64,000 bases of DNA from Pseudomonas segetis (GCF_900188155.1 NZ_FZOG01000003.1:124001-188000), one strand, 5' to 3'; positions 29,766 through 39,705 are shown, numbered from the stretch's first letter. Notes: a model not told the origin generated them from the letters alone. A program made the numbers and translations.

Positions 29766-30653
29766 TCAGTACCACTTGGCTTCGCCCTCTGGGCGCTTCT
29801 TGAAACGTTTCATGGTCCACATGTACTGGCTTGGGTAGGCGCGGACATAACGACCAATGACTTCGCTCATGGCGGCTACACCCTCGGCAATATCCTCGCT
29901 GTACATGGCTTCCGGTGCGGCTTCGAGAATGACCTTATAGCCGCTGCCGTCTTCCAGGCGCAACGCATGCAGGAAAACACCAACCGCCTTGCCGCCAGTG
30001 AGCATGCTGGGCACAAACTTGCTGGTCAGCGCCACAGTGCCTAGAAAGGGTACGAATACACCGCTGGAAAGACTGGGCTCGGGGTCTGCAGGAATTCCCA
30101 CCGAACCGCCCTTGCGCACCTCTTTGATCACACTGAGGATGCCTTCTTTGGTCGAGGCGGCGACCCGGTTACCCATTTGCACGCGCTGCTTCTGCAGCAG
30201 GTCGTCCACTGCCTTGAGCTTGGGCGGACGGTAGAAAATGATCGGCTTGCACTGCGAGCAATAGAAGTGGTTGAGCACTTCCCAGTTACCCAGGTGGCTG
30301 GTGATGCCCACCACGCCCTTGCCCGAGGCGAGGGCCTGTTCTAGGACCTCAAGGCCTTCGACTTCACGGATCAAACCGAGCGACTTCTGCGCTGGCCAGA
30401 TCCATGCGCAGGCACTTTCGGTCAGGGTTTGACTGATGCCCCGCAGGGTTTGGGCCAGTAACTTCTGATGCCCGGCCTCATCAAGCTCCGGGAAACACTT
30501 CCTCAGGTTGGTGCTGGCAACCTCACGCGAGCCATTGGGCAGCTTGTACATCAACCAGCCGATAGCGGCACCGGTTGCCTGCACTGCGCGCCACGGCAGC
30601 AGCGCAAACAGGCGCAGAAAGCCTACAACCAGTGCACCTTTGAACTTCTCCAC
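29766..30653 (-). CDS. lpxL: lipid A lauroyl-type acyltransferase (LpxL/HtrB)
   Basis: The 295-residue membrane-associated enzyme transfers a secondary acyl chain to lipid A. The HX4(D/E) catalytic pair is in 'SHLGNWEVLNHF', and 'FYRPPK', 'GGSVGIPADPEPS' are other family motifs. The N-terminal hydrophobic helix fits inner-membrane location. The start GTG at 30653 was chosen because GGGAG lies 6 bases upstream; an in-frame TTG at 30674 would add 7 residues. Pseudomonads often carry two paralogues, and which acyl position this one modifies cannot be read here. Confidence 0.92.
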   Translation of the reverse strand: MEKFKGALVVGFLRLFALLPWRAVQATGAAIGWLMYKLPNGSREVASTNLRKCFPELDEAGHQKLLAQTLRGISQTLTESACAWIWPAQKSLGLIREVEGLEVLEQALASGKGVVGITSHLGNWEVLNHFYCSQCKPIIFYRPPKLKAVDDLLQKQRVQMGNRVAASTKEGILSVIKEVRKGGSVGIPADPEPSLSSGVFVPFLGTVALTSKFVPSMLTGGKAVGVFLHALRLEDGSGYKVILEAAPEAMYSEDIAEGVAAMSEVIGRYVRAYPSQYMWTMKRFKKRPEGEAKWY

Positions 30654-30719
30654 AGGCCACTCCCCCAGGATCAAAAAGCCTATTGTACCGCTCTGCGCCC
30701 GCGCACGCTTACTTGCCGC

Positions 30720-31274
30720 TCACGCTTTGGCAAGCTGCGCGTAACGAAAGCAGTCCGTGGTGTGATCCATCACCATGCCGCTGGCCTGCATAAAGGCGTA
30801 GCAGATGGTTGGCCCAACAAAGTTGAAACCGGCTTTTTTCAGGGCTTTGCTCATGGCCTCGGCTTGCGGCGTGATGGCCGGAACCTGGGCGCGCTCGCTG
30901 AAATGGTTGATCACAGGCTGACCATCGACAAAGGACCACAAGTATTTGACCGGGTCATCAAGCTTGAGCCAGGCGAGGGCATTTTGCCGAACCGCCTTGA
31001 GCTTGAGACGGTTGCGCACAATGCCCGGGTCCTGCATCAGCGCTTCGATTTCATCATCGCTCAGCCTGGCCAGGCGCCTTACATCAAAGCCGTGCAGCAC
31101 CTGGCGATAGCGTTCGCGCTTCTTGAGCACTGTGATCCACGACAAACCCGCCTGAAAACCCTCAAGCAACAGCAACTCGAAGAGTTTATCGGGGTCAGTT
31201 AGGGGCACACCCCATTCTTCATCGTGGTAAGCCATGTACAGCGGATCTTCAGAACACCAGAAACAACGAGTCAT
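30720..31274 (-). CDS. tag: DNA-3-methyladenine glycosylase I
   Basis: The 184-residue enzyme excises 3-methyladenine from alkylated DNA. The zinc-binding residues line up with the E. coli enzyme: C4, H17 and a C-terminal 'MDHTTDC' pair, and the active-site E38 is in '[12 protein letters not shown]'. The ATG at 31274 gives exactly this spacing. An open frame continues far upstream but only as an antisense extension over glyQ. It is divergent from glyQ with 84 bases between start codons. Confidence 0.96.
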   Translation of the reverse strand: MTRCFWCSEDPLYMAYHDEEWGVPLTDPDKLFELLLLEGFQAGLSWITVLKKRERYRQVLHGFDVRRLARLSDDEIEALMQDPGIVRNRLKLKAVRQNALAWLKLDDPVKYLWSFVDGQPVINHFSERAQVPAITPQAEAMSKALKKAGFNFVGPTICYAFMQASGMVMDHTTDCFRYAQLAKA

Positions 31275-31358
31275 AAGGCAATCCCTAGCAGGTCTAGGCC
31301 ACGCGGTTTGCGGTATACTCCCGCTCTTTCTGTCGCAGCCAAAACAGGTGAATTTTTC

Positions 31359-32306
31359 GTGAGCCAGACTACGCCTGCCGTGCGCACCTTCCAAGATTTG
31401 ATTCTCGCCCTGCAAAAATACTGGGCTGAGCAAGGCTGTGTTGTGCTGCAGCCCTATGATATGGAAGTCGGTGCTGGCACTTTCCACACCGCTACATTCT
31501 TGCGCTCCATCGGTCCAGAGACCTGGAACGCGGCCTATGTGCAGCCCAGCCGTCGTCCGGCTGATGGCCGCTACGGCGAGAACCCCAACCGCCTGCAACA
31601 TTACTACCAGTTCCAGGTCGTGCTGAAGCCAAACCCGGAAAACTTCCAGGAGTTGTACCTGGGGTCGCTGCAAGCCATAGGTATCGACCCACTGGTGCAC
31701 GATATTCGCTTCGTTGAGGACAACTGGGAATCGCCGACGCTTGGCGCCTGGGGCCTGGGTTGGGAAATCTGGCTCAACGGCATGGAAGTCACCCAGTTCA
31801 CCTACTTCCAGCAAGTCGGTGGCATCGAGTGCTACCCGGTGACGGGCGAAATCACCTACGGCCTTGAGCGCCTGGCCATGTACATCCAGGGCGTTGACTC
31901 GGTGTATGACCTGGTGTGGGCCGACGGCCCGTTCGGCAAGGTCACCTATGGCGATGTGTTCCACCAGAACGAAGTCGAGCAATCGACCTACAACTTCGAG
32001 CATGCCAACGTCGACAAGCTGTTTGAGCTGTTCGACTTCTATGAGTCTGAAGCCAATCGCCTGATCGAACTAGAGTTGCCGCTGCCAACCTATGAAATGG
32101 TGCTCAAGGCTTCGCACACCTTCAACTTGCTGGATGCGCGCCGAGCGATCTCGGTTACCGCGCGCCAGCAATACATCCTGCGTGTGCGTACCCTGGCTCG
32201 CAACGTTGCGCAAAGCTACCTGCAAGCTCGGGCCAAGCTCGGCTTCCCGCTCGCCACCCCTGAACTGCGTGATGAAGTATTGGCTAAGCTGGAGGCTGCA
32301 GAATGA
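31359..32306 (+). CDS. glyQ: glycyl-tRNA synthetase alpha subunit
   Basis: The 315-residue subunit carries the class II catalytic core of the alpha2beta2 glycyl-tRNA synthetase. Visible are '[13 protein letters not shown]', '[16 protein letters not shown]', '[15 protein letters not shown]' (motif 2) and 'GLERLAMY' (motif 3). The start is GTG at 31359, with AGGTGA 8 bases upstream, giving the conserved pseudomonad N-terminus. It overlaps glyS by 4 bases. Confidence 0.98.
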   Translation: MSQTTPAVRTFQDLILALQKYWAEQGCVVLQPYDMEVGAGTFHTATFLRSIGPETWNAAYVQPSRRPADGRYGENPNRLQHYYQFQVVLKPNPENFQELYLGSLQAIGIDPLVHDIRFVEDNWESPTLGAWGLGWEIWLNGMEVTQFTYFQQVGGIECYPVTGEITYGLERLAMYIQGVDSVYDLVWADGPFGKVTYGDVFHQNEVEQSTYNFEHANVDKLFELFDFYESEANRLIELELPLPTYEMVLKASHTFNLLDARRAISVTARQQYILRVRTLARNVAQSYLQARAKLGFPLATPELRDEVLAKLEAAE

Positions 32307-34357
32307 GTGCACAAGACTTTCTGGTAGAACTGGGCACTGAAGAACTGCCGCCAAAAGCCCTGAAAACCCTGGGTGAGTCGTTCTTGTCCGGGATTGAAAA
32401 AGGCCTCAAGGCCGCTGGACTCAACTACGCCAAGGCCCGTTACTACGCCGCGCCACGTCGCCTGGCGGTGCTGGTCGAGCAGCTCGACACCGAGCAGCCC
32501 GATCGAGTGATGAACCTCGACGGCCCACCGGTCAAAGCGGCGTTCGACGCTGATGGCAACCCGACCCAGGCGGCTCTGGGTTTCGCCAACAAGTGCTGCG
32601 TGGACCTGTCCGAAATCGACGCCAGTGGTCCAAAGCTGCGTTTCAGCCAGACCATCGTCGGCAAAAAGGCCGCACAACTATTACCAGAGATGGTCGAAAC
32701 CGCGCTCAACGACCTGCCGATTCCCAAGCGCATGCGCTGGGGCGCGCGTCGTACCGAATTCGTGCGGCCAAGCCAGTGGCTGGTGATGCTGTTTGGCGAC
32801 ACGGTGCTTGATTGCGAGATACTCGCCCAGACCGCCGGTCGAGTCTCCCGTGGCCATCGCTTCCACCACAACACTGAAGTGACCATCACTGCACCGGCCA
32901 ACTATGCCGAAGACCTGCGCAAGGCCTATGTCATTGCTGACTTTGCCGAGCGTCGCGAACAAATCAGCAAGCGCATTGAACAACTGGCGACTGAGCAACA
33001 GGGTACGGCAATAGTGCCTCCTGCATTGCTTGATGAGGTCAGTGCGCTGGTTGAGTGGCCAGTACCGCTGGTGTGCTCCTTTGAAGAGCGCTTCCTCGAG
33101 GTGCCGCAAGAAGCGCTGATCACGACCATGCAGGACAACCAGAAGTACTTCTGCCTGCTCGACGCCGAAGGCAAGTTGCTGCCGCGCTTTATCACCGTGG
33201 CCAACGTTGAGAGCAAAGATCCGGCGCAAATCATCTCGGGCAACGAGAAGGTTGTTCGTCCGCGCCTGACCGATGCCGAGTTCTTCTTCAAGCAGGACAA
33301 GAAGCAAAAACTCGAAACCTTCAACCAGCGTTTGGCCAACGTGGTGTTCCAGGCACAGTTGGGCTCGGTCTACGACAAAGCCCAGCGCGTGTCGGCACTG
33401 GCGGCTTATATCGCCGAGAAGATTGGCGGCGATGCCACCCGCGCTGGCCGTGCGGGCTTACTCTCGAAATGCGACCTGGCCAGTGAAATGGTGGGCGAAT
33501 TCCCGGAAATGCAGGGCATCGCTGGCTATTACTACGCCATGCATGACGGCGAGCCCGAAGACGTTGCCCTGGCGCTGAACGAACAGTACATGCCCCGCGG
33601 CGCTGGCGCTGAACTGCCAAGCACCCTGACAGGCGCTGCTGTTGCCCTGGCTGACAAGCTCGACACCCTGGTCGGTATCTTTGGTATCGGCATGCTGCCA
33701 ACCGGCAGCAAGGATCCCTATGCGCTGCGCCGTGCGGCATTGGGCGTGCTGCGCATCCTGATCGAGAAAGGGCTTGAGCTGGACGTGACCGATGCGGTTG
33801 AGTTTGCCATCAAGCAATTCGGCAGCAAAATCAAGGCAGCCGGTCTCACCGCGCAAGTGCAGGAGTTCATCTTCGACCGCCTGCGTGCGCGCTACGAGGA
33901 CCAAGGCGTCGACGTAGCGGTTTACCAGGCTGTTCGCGCAGTAAACCCGGTCTCGCCGCTCGACTTCGACCAGCGCGTACAAGCAGTGCAGGCATTCCGC
34001 AAACTGCCTGAAGCCGAAGCGCTGGCGGCGGCCAACAAGCGGGTTTCGAACCTGCTCGGCAAGGCTGATGGCAAGATCGCCACCAGCATCGCTGCGCATT
34101 ACTTTGATACCCCAAGCGAGTTCGCCCTCAACGCCGCGATCCAACAGGCAGAGCAAGCGGTACAACCCCTGGCGCAAGCACGGATGTACAACGAAGCGCT
34201 AGCCAAGCTGGCCTCGCTGCGCACACCGGTCGACAGCTTTTTCGAGACCGTACTGGTCAACGCTGAAGACCCGAATGTGCGCGCCAACCGCTATGCCTTG
34301 CTGGCGAAGCTGCGTGGCTTGTTCCTCGGTGTTGCGGACATCTCGGTCCTGAGCTGA
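32303..34357 (+). CDS. glyS: glycyl-tRNA synthetase beta subunit
   Basis: The 684-residue beta subunit starts '[20 protein letters not shown]', the family hallmark ([13 protein letters not shown]), and ends in an anticodon-binding DALR-like domain with '[22 protein letters not shown]' ([12 protein letters not shown]). It binds tRNA-Gly and completes the heterotetramer with GlyQ. The ATGA overlap with glyQ implies translational coupling. Confidence 0.98.
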   Translation: MSAQDFLVELGTEELPPKALKTLGESFLSGIEKGLKAAGLNYAKARYYAAPRRLAVLVEQLDTEQPDRVMNLDGPPVKAAFDADGNPTQAALGFANKCCVDLSEIDASGPKLRFSQTIVGKKAAQLLPEMVETALNDLPIPKRMRWGARRTEFVRPSQWLVMLFGDTVLDCEILAQTAGRVSRGHRFHHNTEVTITAPANYAEDLRKAYVIADFAERREQISKRIEQLATEQQGTAIVPPALLDEVSALVEWPVPLVCSFEERFLEVPQEALITTMQDNQKYFCLLDAEGKLLPRFITVANVESKDPAQIISGNEKVVRPRLTDAEFFFKQDKKQKLETFNQRLANVVFQAQLGSVYDKAQRVSALAAYIAEKIGGDATRAGRAGLLSKCDLASEMVGEFPEMQGIAGYYYAMHDGEPEDVALALNEQYMPRGAGAELPSTLTGAAVALADKLDTLVGIFGIGMLPTGSKDPYALRRAALGVLRILIEKGLELDVTDAVEFAIKQFGSKIKAAGLTAQVQEFIFDRLRARYEDQGVDVAVYQAVRAVNPVSPLDFDQRVQAVQAFRKLPEAEALAAANKRVSNLLGKADGKIATSIAAHYFDTPSEFALNAAIQQAEQAVQPLAQARMYNEALAKLASLRTPVDSFFETVLVNAEDPNVRANRYALLAKLRGLFLGVADISVLS

Positions 34358-34363
34358 CGCAGG

Positions 34364-34404
34364 TTAACCGTGCGGCGCTGCTGCCTGGCAGCCCGCGCGG
34401 TTAA
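34364..34404 (+). terminator. hairpin between glyS and gmhB
   Basis: Arms TTAACCGTGCGG and CCGCGCGGTTAA pair with one G-T wobble around a 17-base loop and are followed by GCTTTA. The weak T run suggests attenuation with partial read-through into gmhB. Confidence 0.5.
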
Positions 34405-34429
34405 GCTTTACTGACTTTTGAGATGCGCC

Positions 34430-34963
34430 ATGAAGCTACTGATTCTCGACCGCGACGGGGTGATTAATCACGACTCCGACGCCTACATCAAATCCGTTGA
34501 AGAATGGATTCCCATCCCCAGTTCGATCACGGCGATTGCCGACTTGTCCAAGGCCGGCTGGACCATCGCCATCGCCACCAATCAATCCGGCATCGGTCGC
34601 GGCTACTACGGCCTGGCCGAACTCGAAGCCATGCACCAGCGCATGCGCCAGCTGGTGGCCGAGCAGGGCGGTGAAATCGGCTTGATCATGTATTGTCCAC
34701 ATGGCCCGGATGAAGGCTGCGCTTGCCGCAAGCCAAAACCAGGCATGCTCCACAGCATCGCCGCGCATTATGGGGTAGACCTGAAGGGTGTATGGTTTGT
34801 GGGGGACAGCAGTGGTGACCTGCAGGCGGCCACAACCGTCGAATGTCAGCCAGTTTTGGTAAAAACCGGCAAAGGCGAGCGCACACTGGCCAAAGGATTG
34901 CCAGCCAATACCTTGATATTCGATGATCTGGCAGCAGTTGCTGGATACTTACTTAATCAATAA
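34430..34963 (+). CDS. gmhB: D-glycero-beta-D-manno-heptose 1,7-bisphosphate 7-phosphatase
   Basis: The 177-residue HAD-superfamily phosphatase makes heptose-1-phosphate for the LPS inner core. It starts 'LLILDRDGVINHDS' (DxDGVIN), has 'IATNQSGIGRGYY' (motif II), the zinc loop 'CPHGPDEGCACRKPKPGM' (CxH...CxC) and 'FVGDSSGDLQAA' (motif IV). The ATG at 34430 begins at MKLLILD. It is followed closely by an acyltransferase gene in the order known from Pseudomonas. Confidence 0.95.
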   Translation: MKLLILDRDGVINHDSDAYIKSVEEWIPIPSSITAIADLSKAGWTIAIATNQSGIGRGYYGLAELEAMHQRMRQLVAEQGGEIGLIMYCPHGPDEGCACRKPKPGMLHSIAAHYGVDLKGVWFVGDSSGDLQAATTVECQPVLVKTGKGERTLAKGLPANTLIFDDLAAVAGYLLNQ

Positions 34964-34995
34964 AGCGCGGCTTGCCCGCGACGGTACATGCACTT

Positions 34996-35769
34996 ATGTC
35001 GAAACTGCGGGCTATCAACATTTTCTTCTTCTACATCCTGCTGGCGACCAGCTCGTTTCTCTGGTGCACCCTGAGTTTTTTTATCGTGCCGTTTTTGTCG
35101 TTTCGCGCACGCTACCGCTTCGTCAACCAGAACTGGTGCCGCTTTGCCGTATGGCTGACCAGCACCATGGTTGGCATCAAATATGAAGTCAAAGGCCTGG
35201 AGAACATCCCGGATACGCCTTGTGTGATTCTTTCCAAACACCAAAGCACCTGGGAAACCTTCTTTCTTTCAGCCCTGTTTGAACCCCTGAGCCAAGTGCT
35301 CAAGCGCGAGCTGTTGTATGTACCCTTTTTCGGCTGGGCAATGGCCATGCTCAAGCCCATCGCCATTGATCGCAGCAATCCCAAGGCGGCGCTCAAGCAG
35401 CTTGCAAAACAGGGGCACGAGCGCCTGGAGCTCGGCTGCTGGGTGCTGGTATTTCCCGAAGGCACACGCATGCCTACCGGGCAAATAGGCAAGTTCTCAC
35501 GCGGCGGCGCATCCCTTGCGGTCAATGCCAACTTGCCGGTACTGCCGATCGCCCACGATGCCGGCAAATACTGGCCAAAAGAGGGCTGGGGCAAGAAGCC
35601 GGGCACCATCCAGGTAATCATTGGTGCGCCAATGCATGCTGAAGGCACGGGCCCGCGCGCCATCGCCGAACTAAACGACCGTGCCTTTGCATGGGTCAGC
35701 CAGGCGCAACGTGATATTGGTTGCCTGAAGGATGAACCCTCGGCCAGCCCGCTAGAGCAAGCCCGGTAA
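34996..35769 (+). CDS. 1-acyl-sn-glycerol-3-phosphate acyltransferase (PlsC family)
   Basis: The 257-residue membrane protein has an N-terminal helix (residues 8-35) and the PlsC block motifs: 'LSKHQSTWETF' (HX4E, a common variant of HX4D), 'AIDRSNPKAALKQL' and 'VFPEGTRMP'. The family acylates lysophosphatidic acid to phosphatidic acid. It occupies the position of the lysophosphatidic acid acyltransferase gene that is next to gyrB in other pseudomonads. No good ribosome site is seen, so the start at 34996 rests on protein similarity. Confidence 0.9.
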   Translation: MSKLRAINIFFFYILLATSSFLWCTLSFFIVPFLSFRARYRFVNQNWCRFAVWLTSTMVGIKYEVKGLENIPDTPCVILSKHQSTWETFFLSALFEPLSQVLKRELLYVPFFGWAMAMLKPIAIDRSNPKAALKQLAKQGHERLELGCWVLVFPEGTRMPTGQIGKFSRGGASLAVNANLPVLPIAHDAGKYWPKEGWGKKPGTIQVIIGAPMHAEGTGPRAIAELNDRAFAWVSQAQRDIGCLKDEPSASPLEQAR

Positions 35770-35791
35770 GCCCTGCCCGGCAAGGATGCAT

Positions 35792-35901
35792 GCTTCTCTG
35801 GAAAAGGTAACAAACGGCGATAGAACAAGGCGCAACGAGCAACGGGAGCAACAGTCTCAAACATGGGCTGCCGTAGCGGACGCAGTGGTTTTCCAGAAGC
35901 G
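35792..35901. repeat. short inverted-repeat element, copy 2
   Basis: About 110 bases bounded by GCTTCTCTGGAAAA on the left and TTTTCCAGAAGC on the right, which are inverted repeats of each other apart from a CT insertion. The interior shares ATAGAACAAGGCGCAACGAG-type sequence with the copy at 10607-10688. It carries no open frame of note, so it is a MITE-like non-autonomous element. It sits exactly between the conserved acyltransferase gene and the six-gene phospholipid cluster. Confidence 0.75.
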
Positions 35902-35942
35902 CCTTTAATGATTTACCCAAGACCAGGAAGGACTTGTGCCCC

Positions 35943-36587
35943 ATGATATCGATCTATCAGCTTAAACCCCGCTTTCAAGCGCTATTGCGCCCGCTGGTTA
36001 CGCGGCTGTACCAGCGCGGTGTCACGGCCAATCAAGTCACGCTTGCCGCTGGGGTTGTTTCCCTGCTGCTGGGTGCATTGCTGGCACTCTGTGTTGAACA
36101 CAACTGGCTGTTTATCTTGCTGGCGCTGTGGATGATCGTGCGCATGGCGCTCAATGCCATCGATGGCATGCTCGCCCGCGAGTTCAACCAAAAATCACGG
36201 CTCGGTGCCTATCTCAACGAGCTCTGCGACCTGATTGCGGACAGCACCCTGTTCTTGCCTTTTGCCTTGCTGGCCGGGGTCAATAGCGCGCTGGTAATAG
36301 CAGTGGTGTTGCTTGCGGTGATCAGCGAGTTCGCGGGCGTAATGGGCCCAATGGTCGGCGCCTCACGCCGCTACGACGGTCCTATGGGCAAGAGTGACAG
36401 AGCCTTTGCATTTGGCGTTATGGCTACAGGTGTCGCCTGCGGACTGCTCTCGGCTGTGTGGATCAATCTGTTGTTGATACTGATCACTGGACTGCTGGTC
36501 TACACCACCTACAATCGAGTACGTCGAGGGCTTGCTGAAGTTGCCCCAATCACTGGCGATGAAGCCAGCACAACGGCAGGGAAGTAG
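35943..36587 (+). CDS. CDP-alcohol phosphatidyltransferase, YnbA-like
   Basis: The 214-residue membrane protein has about five to six helices and the CDP-alcohol transferase motif, which joins CDP-diacylglycerol to an alcohol such as glycerol-3-phosphate, serine or inositol-phosphate. The motif reads N-x2-DG-x2-AR-x8-G-x3-N-x3-D ('NAIDGMLAREF' then 'GAYLNELCD'), so the usual first and third aspartates are asparagine. From memory, E. coli YnbA shows the same pattern, which with the neighbours supports a YnbA-like assignment. It is the first gene of a six-gene run; AAGGA lies about 10 bases before the ATG. The head group is unknown. Confidence 0.88.
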   Translation: MISIYQLKPRFQALLRPLVTRLYQRGVTANQVTLAAGVVSLLLGALLALCVEHNWLFILLALWMIVRMALNAIDGMLAREFNQKSRLGAYLNELCDLIADSTLFLPFALLAGVNSALVIAVVLLAVISEFAGVMGPMVGASRRYDGPMGKSDRAFAFGVMATGVACGLLSAVWINLLLILITGLLVYTTYNRVRRGLAEVAPITGDEASTTAGK

Positions 36588-36589
36588 CG

Positions 36590-38347
36590 ATGCATGAACT
36601 CAAGGAAGGTCGTTTCAAAACCCATGACGGGGTTGAGTTGTTCTACCGCCACTGGGCCGCTAACCGGACAGGCAGCAGCCAGCCAAGGCAGGCGATCGTG
36701 TTGTTCCATCGCGGCCACGAGCACGGTGGGCGCATGGCTCACCTGGTGGACGAACTAGGCCTGGAGGAGTTTGACTTCTTTGCCTGGGATGCGCGCGGCC
36801 ACGGTCTTTCACCGGGTGCTCGTGGCGATAGCCCAAGCTTCGGCTGCAGTGTGCGCGACGTGCAAAGCTTCATCGAGCACATCACAGCCACCCATGCCAT
36901 CGCTGAGCAGGACATCAGCGTTATAGCGCAAAGTGTCGGGGCCGTCGTCGTCGCGACCTGGGCCCACGACTATGCCCCAAACATTCGCTCGCTTGTGCTG
37001 GCGTCTCCAGCGTTCAAGGTCAAACTCTATGTACCTTTTGCCCGGCCCGGCCTGAAGTTGATCAAAGCGCTGCGTGGCAACTTCTTCGTCAATAGCTACG
37101 TCAAGGCCAAGTACCTCAGCCACGACCCACAGCGTATTGAATCGTTCGACAGCGACCCACTGATCACCCGCGCCATTTCAGTAAACATGCTGCTTGGCCT
37201 GTATGAAGCCGCCGAGCGGGTAGTGGCTGATGCCCAGGCGATCCAGATTCCAACCCAGGTGCTGATTTCCGGCGCTGATTTTGTGGTGCATCGCAAGCCG
37301 CAACAGCAGTTTTATGAGCGCCTTGGCAGCGTGCAAAAAGAACAGCACATCCTGCCCGGATTCTTTCACGACACCCTGGGGGAAAAAGACCGTGAACAGG
37401 CGCTAGGACGCATCCGCCGCTTTATCCGGCAAACCTTCAGCCAGCCCATGAGTCGCCCGTCATTGCTGGCGGCAGACCTTATCGGTGCAAGTTGCGCCGA
37501 GTCGGAAACCCTGGCGGCGCCACTGCCACAGAACTCACTGGCTGGCCGTTACTGGCGTGCGACCCGTGCCAGCATGAAGCTGGGCAGCCGCATGTCGAAC
37601 GGGGTCAAACTGGGCTTTGAAACCGGGTTCGACTCAGGCAGCACGCTTGATTACGTGTATCGAAATACCCCGGCCGGCACCTCGGCTATCGGCCGAATGA
37701 TCGACAAGCATTACCTCAACTCCATAGGCTGGCGCGGCATTCGGCAACGCAAAGTGCATGTCGAAGAGCTGCTGAACCTGGCGATCAAAAAACTTCGCGA
37801 GCAATCGAGCGAAGTGCGTATTGTCGATATTGCCGCCGGGCATGGCCGCTATATCCTCGAAGCCATAGAGCACGCGACGGACAAGCCTGAATCGATCCTG
37901 TTGCGCGACTACAGCGACATTAACGTGCGAGACGGTTCTGCGCTGATCAAGCAAAAAGGTCTTGAGCACATCGCCCAGTTCGTAAAGGGTGATGCCTTTG
38001 ATCGTGATGACTTGGCCAGCTTGAGCCCAAGGCCAACGCTTGCCGTGGTCTCTGGCCTGTATGAACTGTTCGGCAGCAACAGCATGATCGCCGATTCCCT
38101 GGCTGGCCTGGCCGCGGCGGTGGAGCAGGGCGGTTATTTGATCTATACCGGCCAACCCTGGCATCCACAGCTGGAGCTTATCGCCCGCGCGCTGACCAGC
38201 CATCGCAATGGGCAGGCTTGGGTCATGCGCCGCCGCAGCCAGGCGGAAATGGATCAACTGGTGGCTGCTGCAGGGTTTCGCAAAGTCAGCCAACGTATCG
38301 ATGAGTGGGGCATTTTTACCGTATCCATCGCTCAGCGTATTGACTGA
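36590..38347 (+). CDS. alpha/beta-hydrolase fused to SAM-dependent methyltransferase, YnbC-like
   Basis: A 585-residue two-domain cytoplasmic protein. Residues 1-285 form an alpha/beta hydrolase of monoacylglycerol-lipase type: 'LFHRGHEHGGRMAHLVDEL' region, nucleophile elbow AQSVG near S115 (A in place of the first G of GxSxG), acid in 'LISGADFVVH' and His in 'PGFFHDTLGE'. Residues 310-585 form a class I methyltransferase with 'VRIVDIAAGHGRYILEAIE' (DIAAGHGRY) near residue 412. It starts 2 bases after the phosphatidyltransferase gene and overlaps the next gene, so it is in the operon. A role in trimming or methylating the lipid head group is inference. Confidence 0.85.
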   Translation: MHELKEGRFKTHDGVELFYRHWAANRTGSSQPRQAIVLFHRGHEHGGRMAHLVDELGLEEFDFFAWDARGHGLSPGARGDSPSFGCSVRDVQSFIEHITATHAIAEQDISVIAQSVGAVVVATWAHDYAPNIRSLVLASPAFKVKLYVPFARPGLKLIKALRGNFFVNSYVKAKYLSHDPQRIESFDSDPLITRAISVNMLLGLYEAAERVVADAQAIQIPTQVLISGADFVVHRKPQQQFYERLGSVQKEQHILPGFFHDTLGEKDREQALGRIRRFIRQTFSQPMSRPSLLAADLIGASCAESETLAAPLPQNSLAGRYWRATRASMKLGSRMSNGVKLGFETGFDSGSTLDYVYRNTPAGTSAIGRMIDKHYLNSIGWRGIRQRKVHVEELLNLAIKKLREQSSEVRIVDIAAGHGRYILEAIEHATDKPESILLRDYSDINVRDGSALIKQKGLEHIAQFVKGDAFDRDDLASLSPRPTLAVVSGLYELFGSNSMIADSLAGLAAAVEQGGYLIYTGQPWHPQLELIARALTSHRNGQAWVMRRRSQAEMDQLVAAAGFRKVSQRIDEWGIFTVSIAQRID

Positions 38348-39705
38348 TGGGCGCCGCGCCAGCAAAGCAGGGTGGCATACTCTGGAAGCGCGGGGTGATG
38401 TGGCTACTGCTTTTGGCACCGCTGTTTTTCATCAGCTACAACTTCGCCAATAACTACACTGCGCAGCGTGACGACATCGGCACCATGGTCTTTGCCTGGG
38501 AGAAACATATCCCGCTCTGGCCTTGGAGCATTGTGCCCTACTGGTCGATCGACCTGCTGTATGGCTTATCGTTTCTGTTGCCCCGTGACCGTGCAGAGAT
38601 GGATCGGCATGGCCTGCGCCTGCTCAGCGCGCAGTTCATTTGTATCCTTGGCTTTCTGGTCTGGCCGTTGCAATTCACCGTCACCCGCCCCGAGTTGTCT
38701 GGTACTTTCGGCACCCTGTTCGACATACTGATGGGCTTCGACAAACCCTATAACCAGGCTCCATCCCTGCACATCACCTTGCTGATCGTGCTCTGGGTAT
38801 GCTTCGCCAGACATACGACTGGCGCTTGGCGCTGGTTGCTGCATGGCTGGTTTGCATTGATCGGCCTATCGGTTTTGACCACTTGGCAACATCACTTTAT
38901 CGACCTGCCTACTGGCGTCCTGGCGGGTTGGCTGTGTGTCTGGTTGTGGCCTGAAAACGGGCCTGGCCCCTTGCGGCTATGGCGCCTGACAACAGAGCCC
39001 AAGCGCTGGAGCCTGGCACTCAAATACTTGCTCGCCAGCCTTATGCTGCTGGCGCTTGCAACCAAGCTCGGTGGCGCCTGGTTGTGGCTACTCTGGCCAG
39101 CATTATCACTGGCATTGGTCGCACTCAACTATGCGGCTTTCGGCGCGCAGGGTTTTCAAAAGCAGGCTAACGGGCAACTGAGCTGGGCAGTATCCTGGCT
39201 GTACGGGCCTTATCTGTTGGGCGCCTGGCTAAACTCGCGGGCCTGGACCCGCAAGCACCCACAAGCCGATGAGGTGATTGACGGGGTTTACCTCGGGCGA
39301 ATCCCAAGCCAGCAACAGCAGGCTGGCTTCAGCGCAATTGTTGATTTATGTGCCGAGCTGCCCATAAGCGTCAAGACACCAGGGTATCGTGCGCTACCGG
39401 TACTGGATTTAACCGCTCCCGATGCCAGCACTTGTCTGCAAGCGGCCAAAGCAATCGAGTCACTGCGAAAGACTTACCCAGATAAGGTTCTGGTTTGCTG
39501 CGCATTGGGTTATTCACGCAGTGCCACAGCACTAGCGGCTTGGTTGCTCTACAGCAAGCGCTGCAGCAGCACAGATGCGGCATTGGCCCTGATCCGCCAG
39601 GCACGCCCTCAAGTTGTGCTGCAACAACCGCAATTGCTTGCCATTGAAATGATGCTGCAACTACCTGAAACAGCCGGCAACCGAGGTCTCGACAATGCCT
39701 ACTAG
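38347..39705 (+). CDS. PAP2 phosphatase fused to dual-specificity phosphatase, YnbD-like
   Basis: The 452-residue membrane protein has an N-terminal PAP2-type lipid phosphatase (about 1-290) with 'APSLHITLL' and 'WQHHFIDLPTGVLAG' supplying the histidines and aspartate, spread among membrane helices. The C-terminal 150 residues form a dual-specificity phosphatase with P-loop 'CALGYSRSA' (C385-x5-R391); the residue before the nucleophile is Cys where His is usual. DSPs related to PTPMT1 dephosphorylate phosphatidylglycerophosphate. The ATG overlaps the previous stop codon (TGATG). The fusion may remove phosphate from a newly made phospholipid-phosphate; the substrate is not known. Confidence 0.87.
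   Translation: MGAAPAKQGGILWKRGVMWLLLLAPLFFISYNFANNYTAQRDDIGTMVFAWEKHIPLWPWSIVPYWSIDLLYGLSFLLPRDRAEMDRHGLRLLSAQFICILGFLVWPLQFTVTRPELSGTFGTLFDILMGFDKPYNQAPSLHITLLIVLWVCFARHTTGAWRWLLHGWFALIGLSVLTTWQHHFIDLPTGVLAGWLCVWLWPENGPGPLRLWRLTTEPKRWSLALKYLLASLMLLALATKLGGAWLWLLWPALSLALVALNYAAFGAQGFQKQANGQLSWAVSWLYGPYLLGAWLNSRAWTRKHPQADEVIDGVYLGRIPSQQQQAGFSAIVDLCAELPISVKTPGYRALPVLDLTAPDASTCLQAAKAIESLRKTYPDKVLVCCALGYSRSATALAAWLLYSKRCSSTDAALALIRQARPQVVLQQPQLLAIEMMLQLPETAGNRGLDNAY

Noticed and set aside
31275..32003. Long upstream extension of the tag open frame
   Set aside because: The conserved Tag protein begins at the ATG at 31274 with its zinc ligand C4; the extension is antisense to glyQ.
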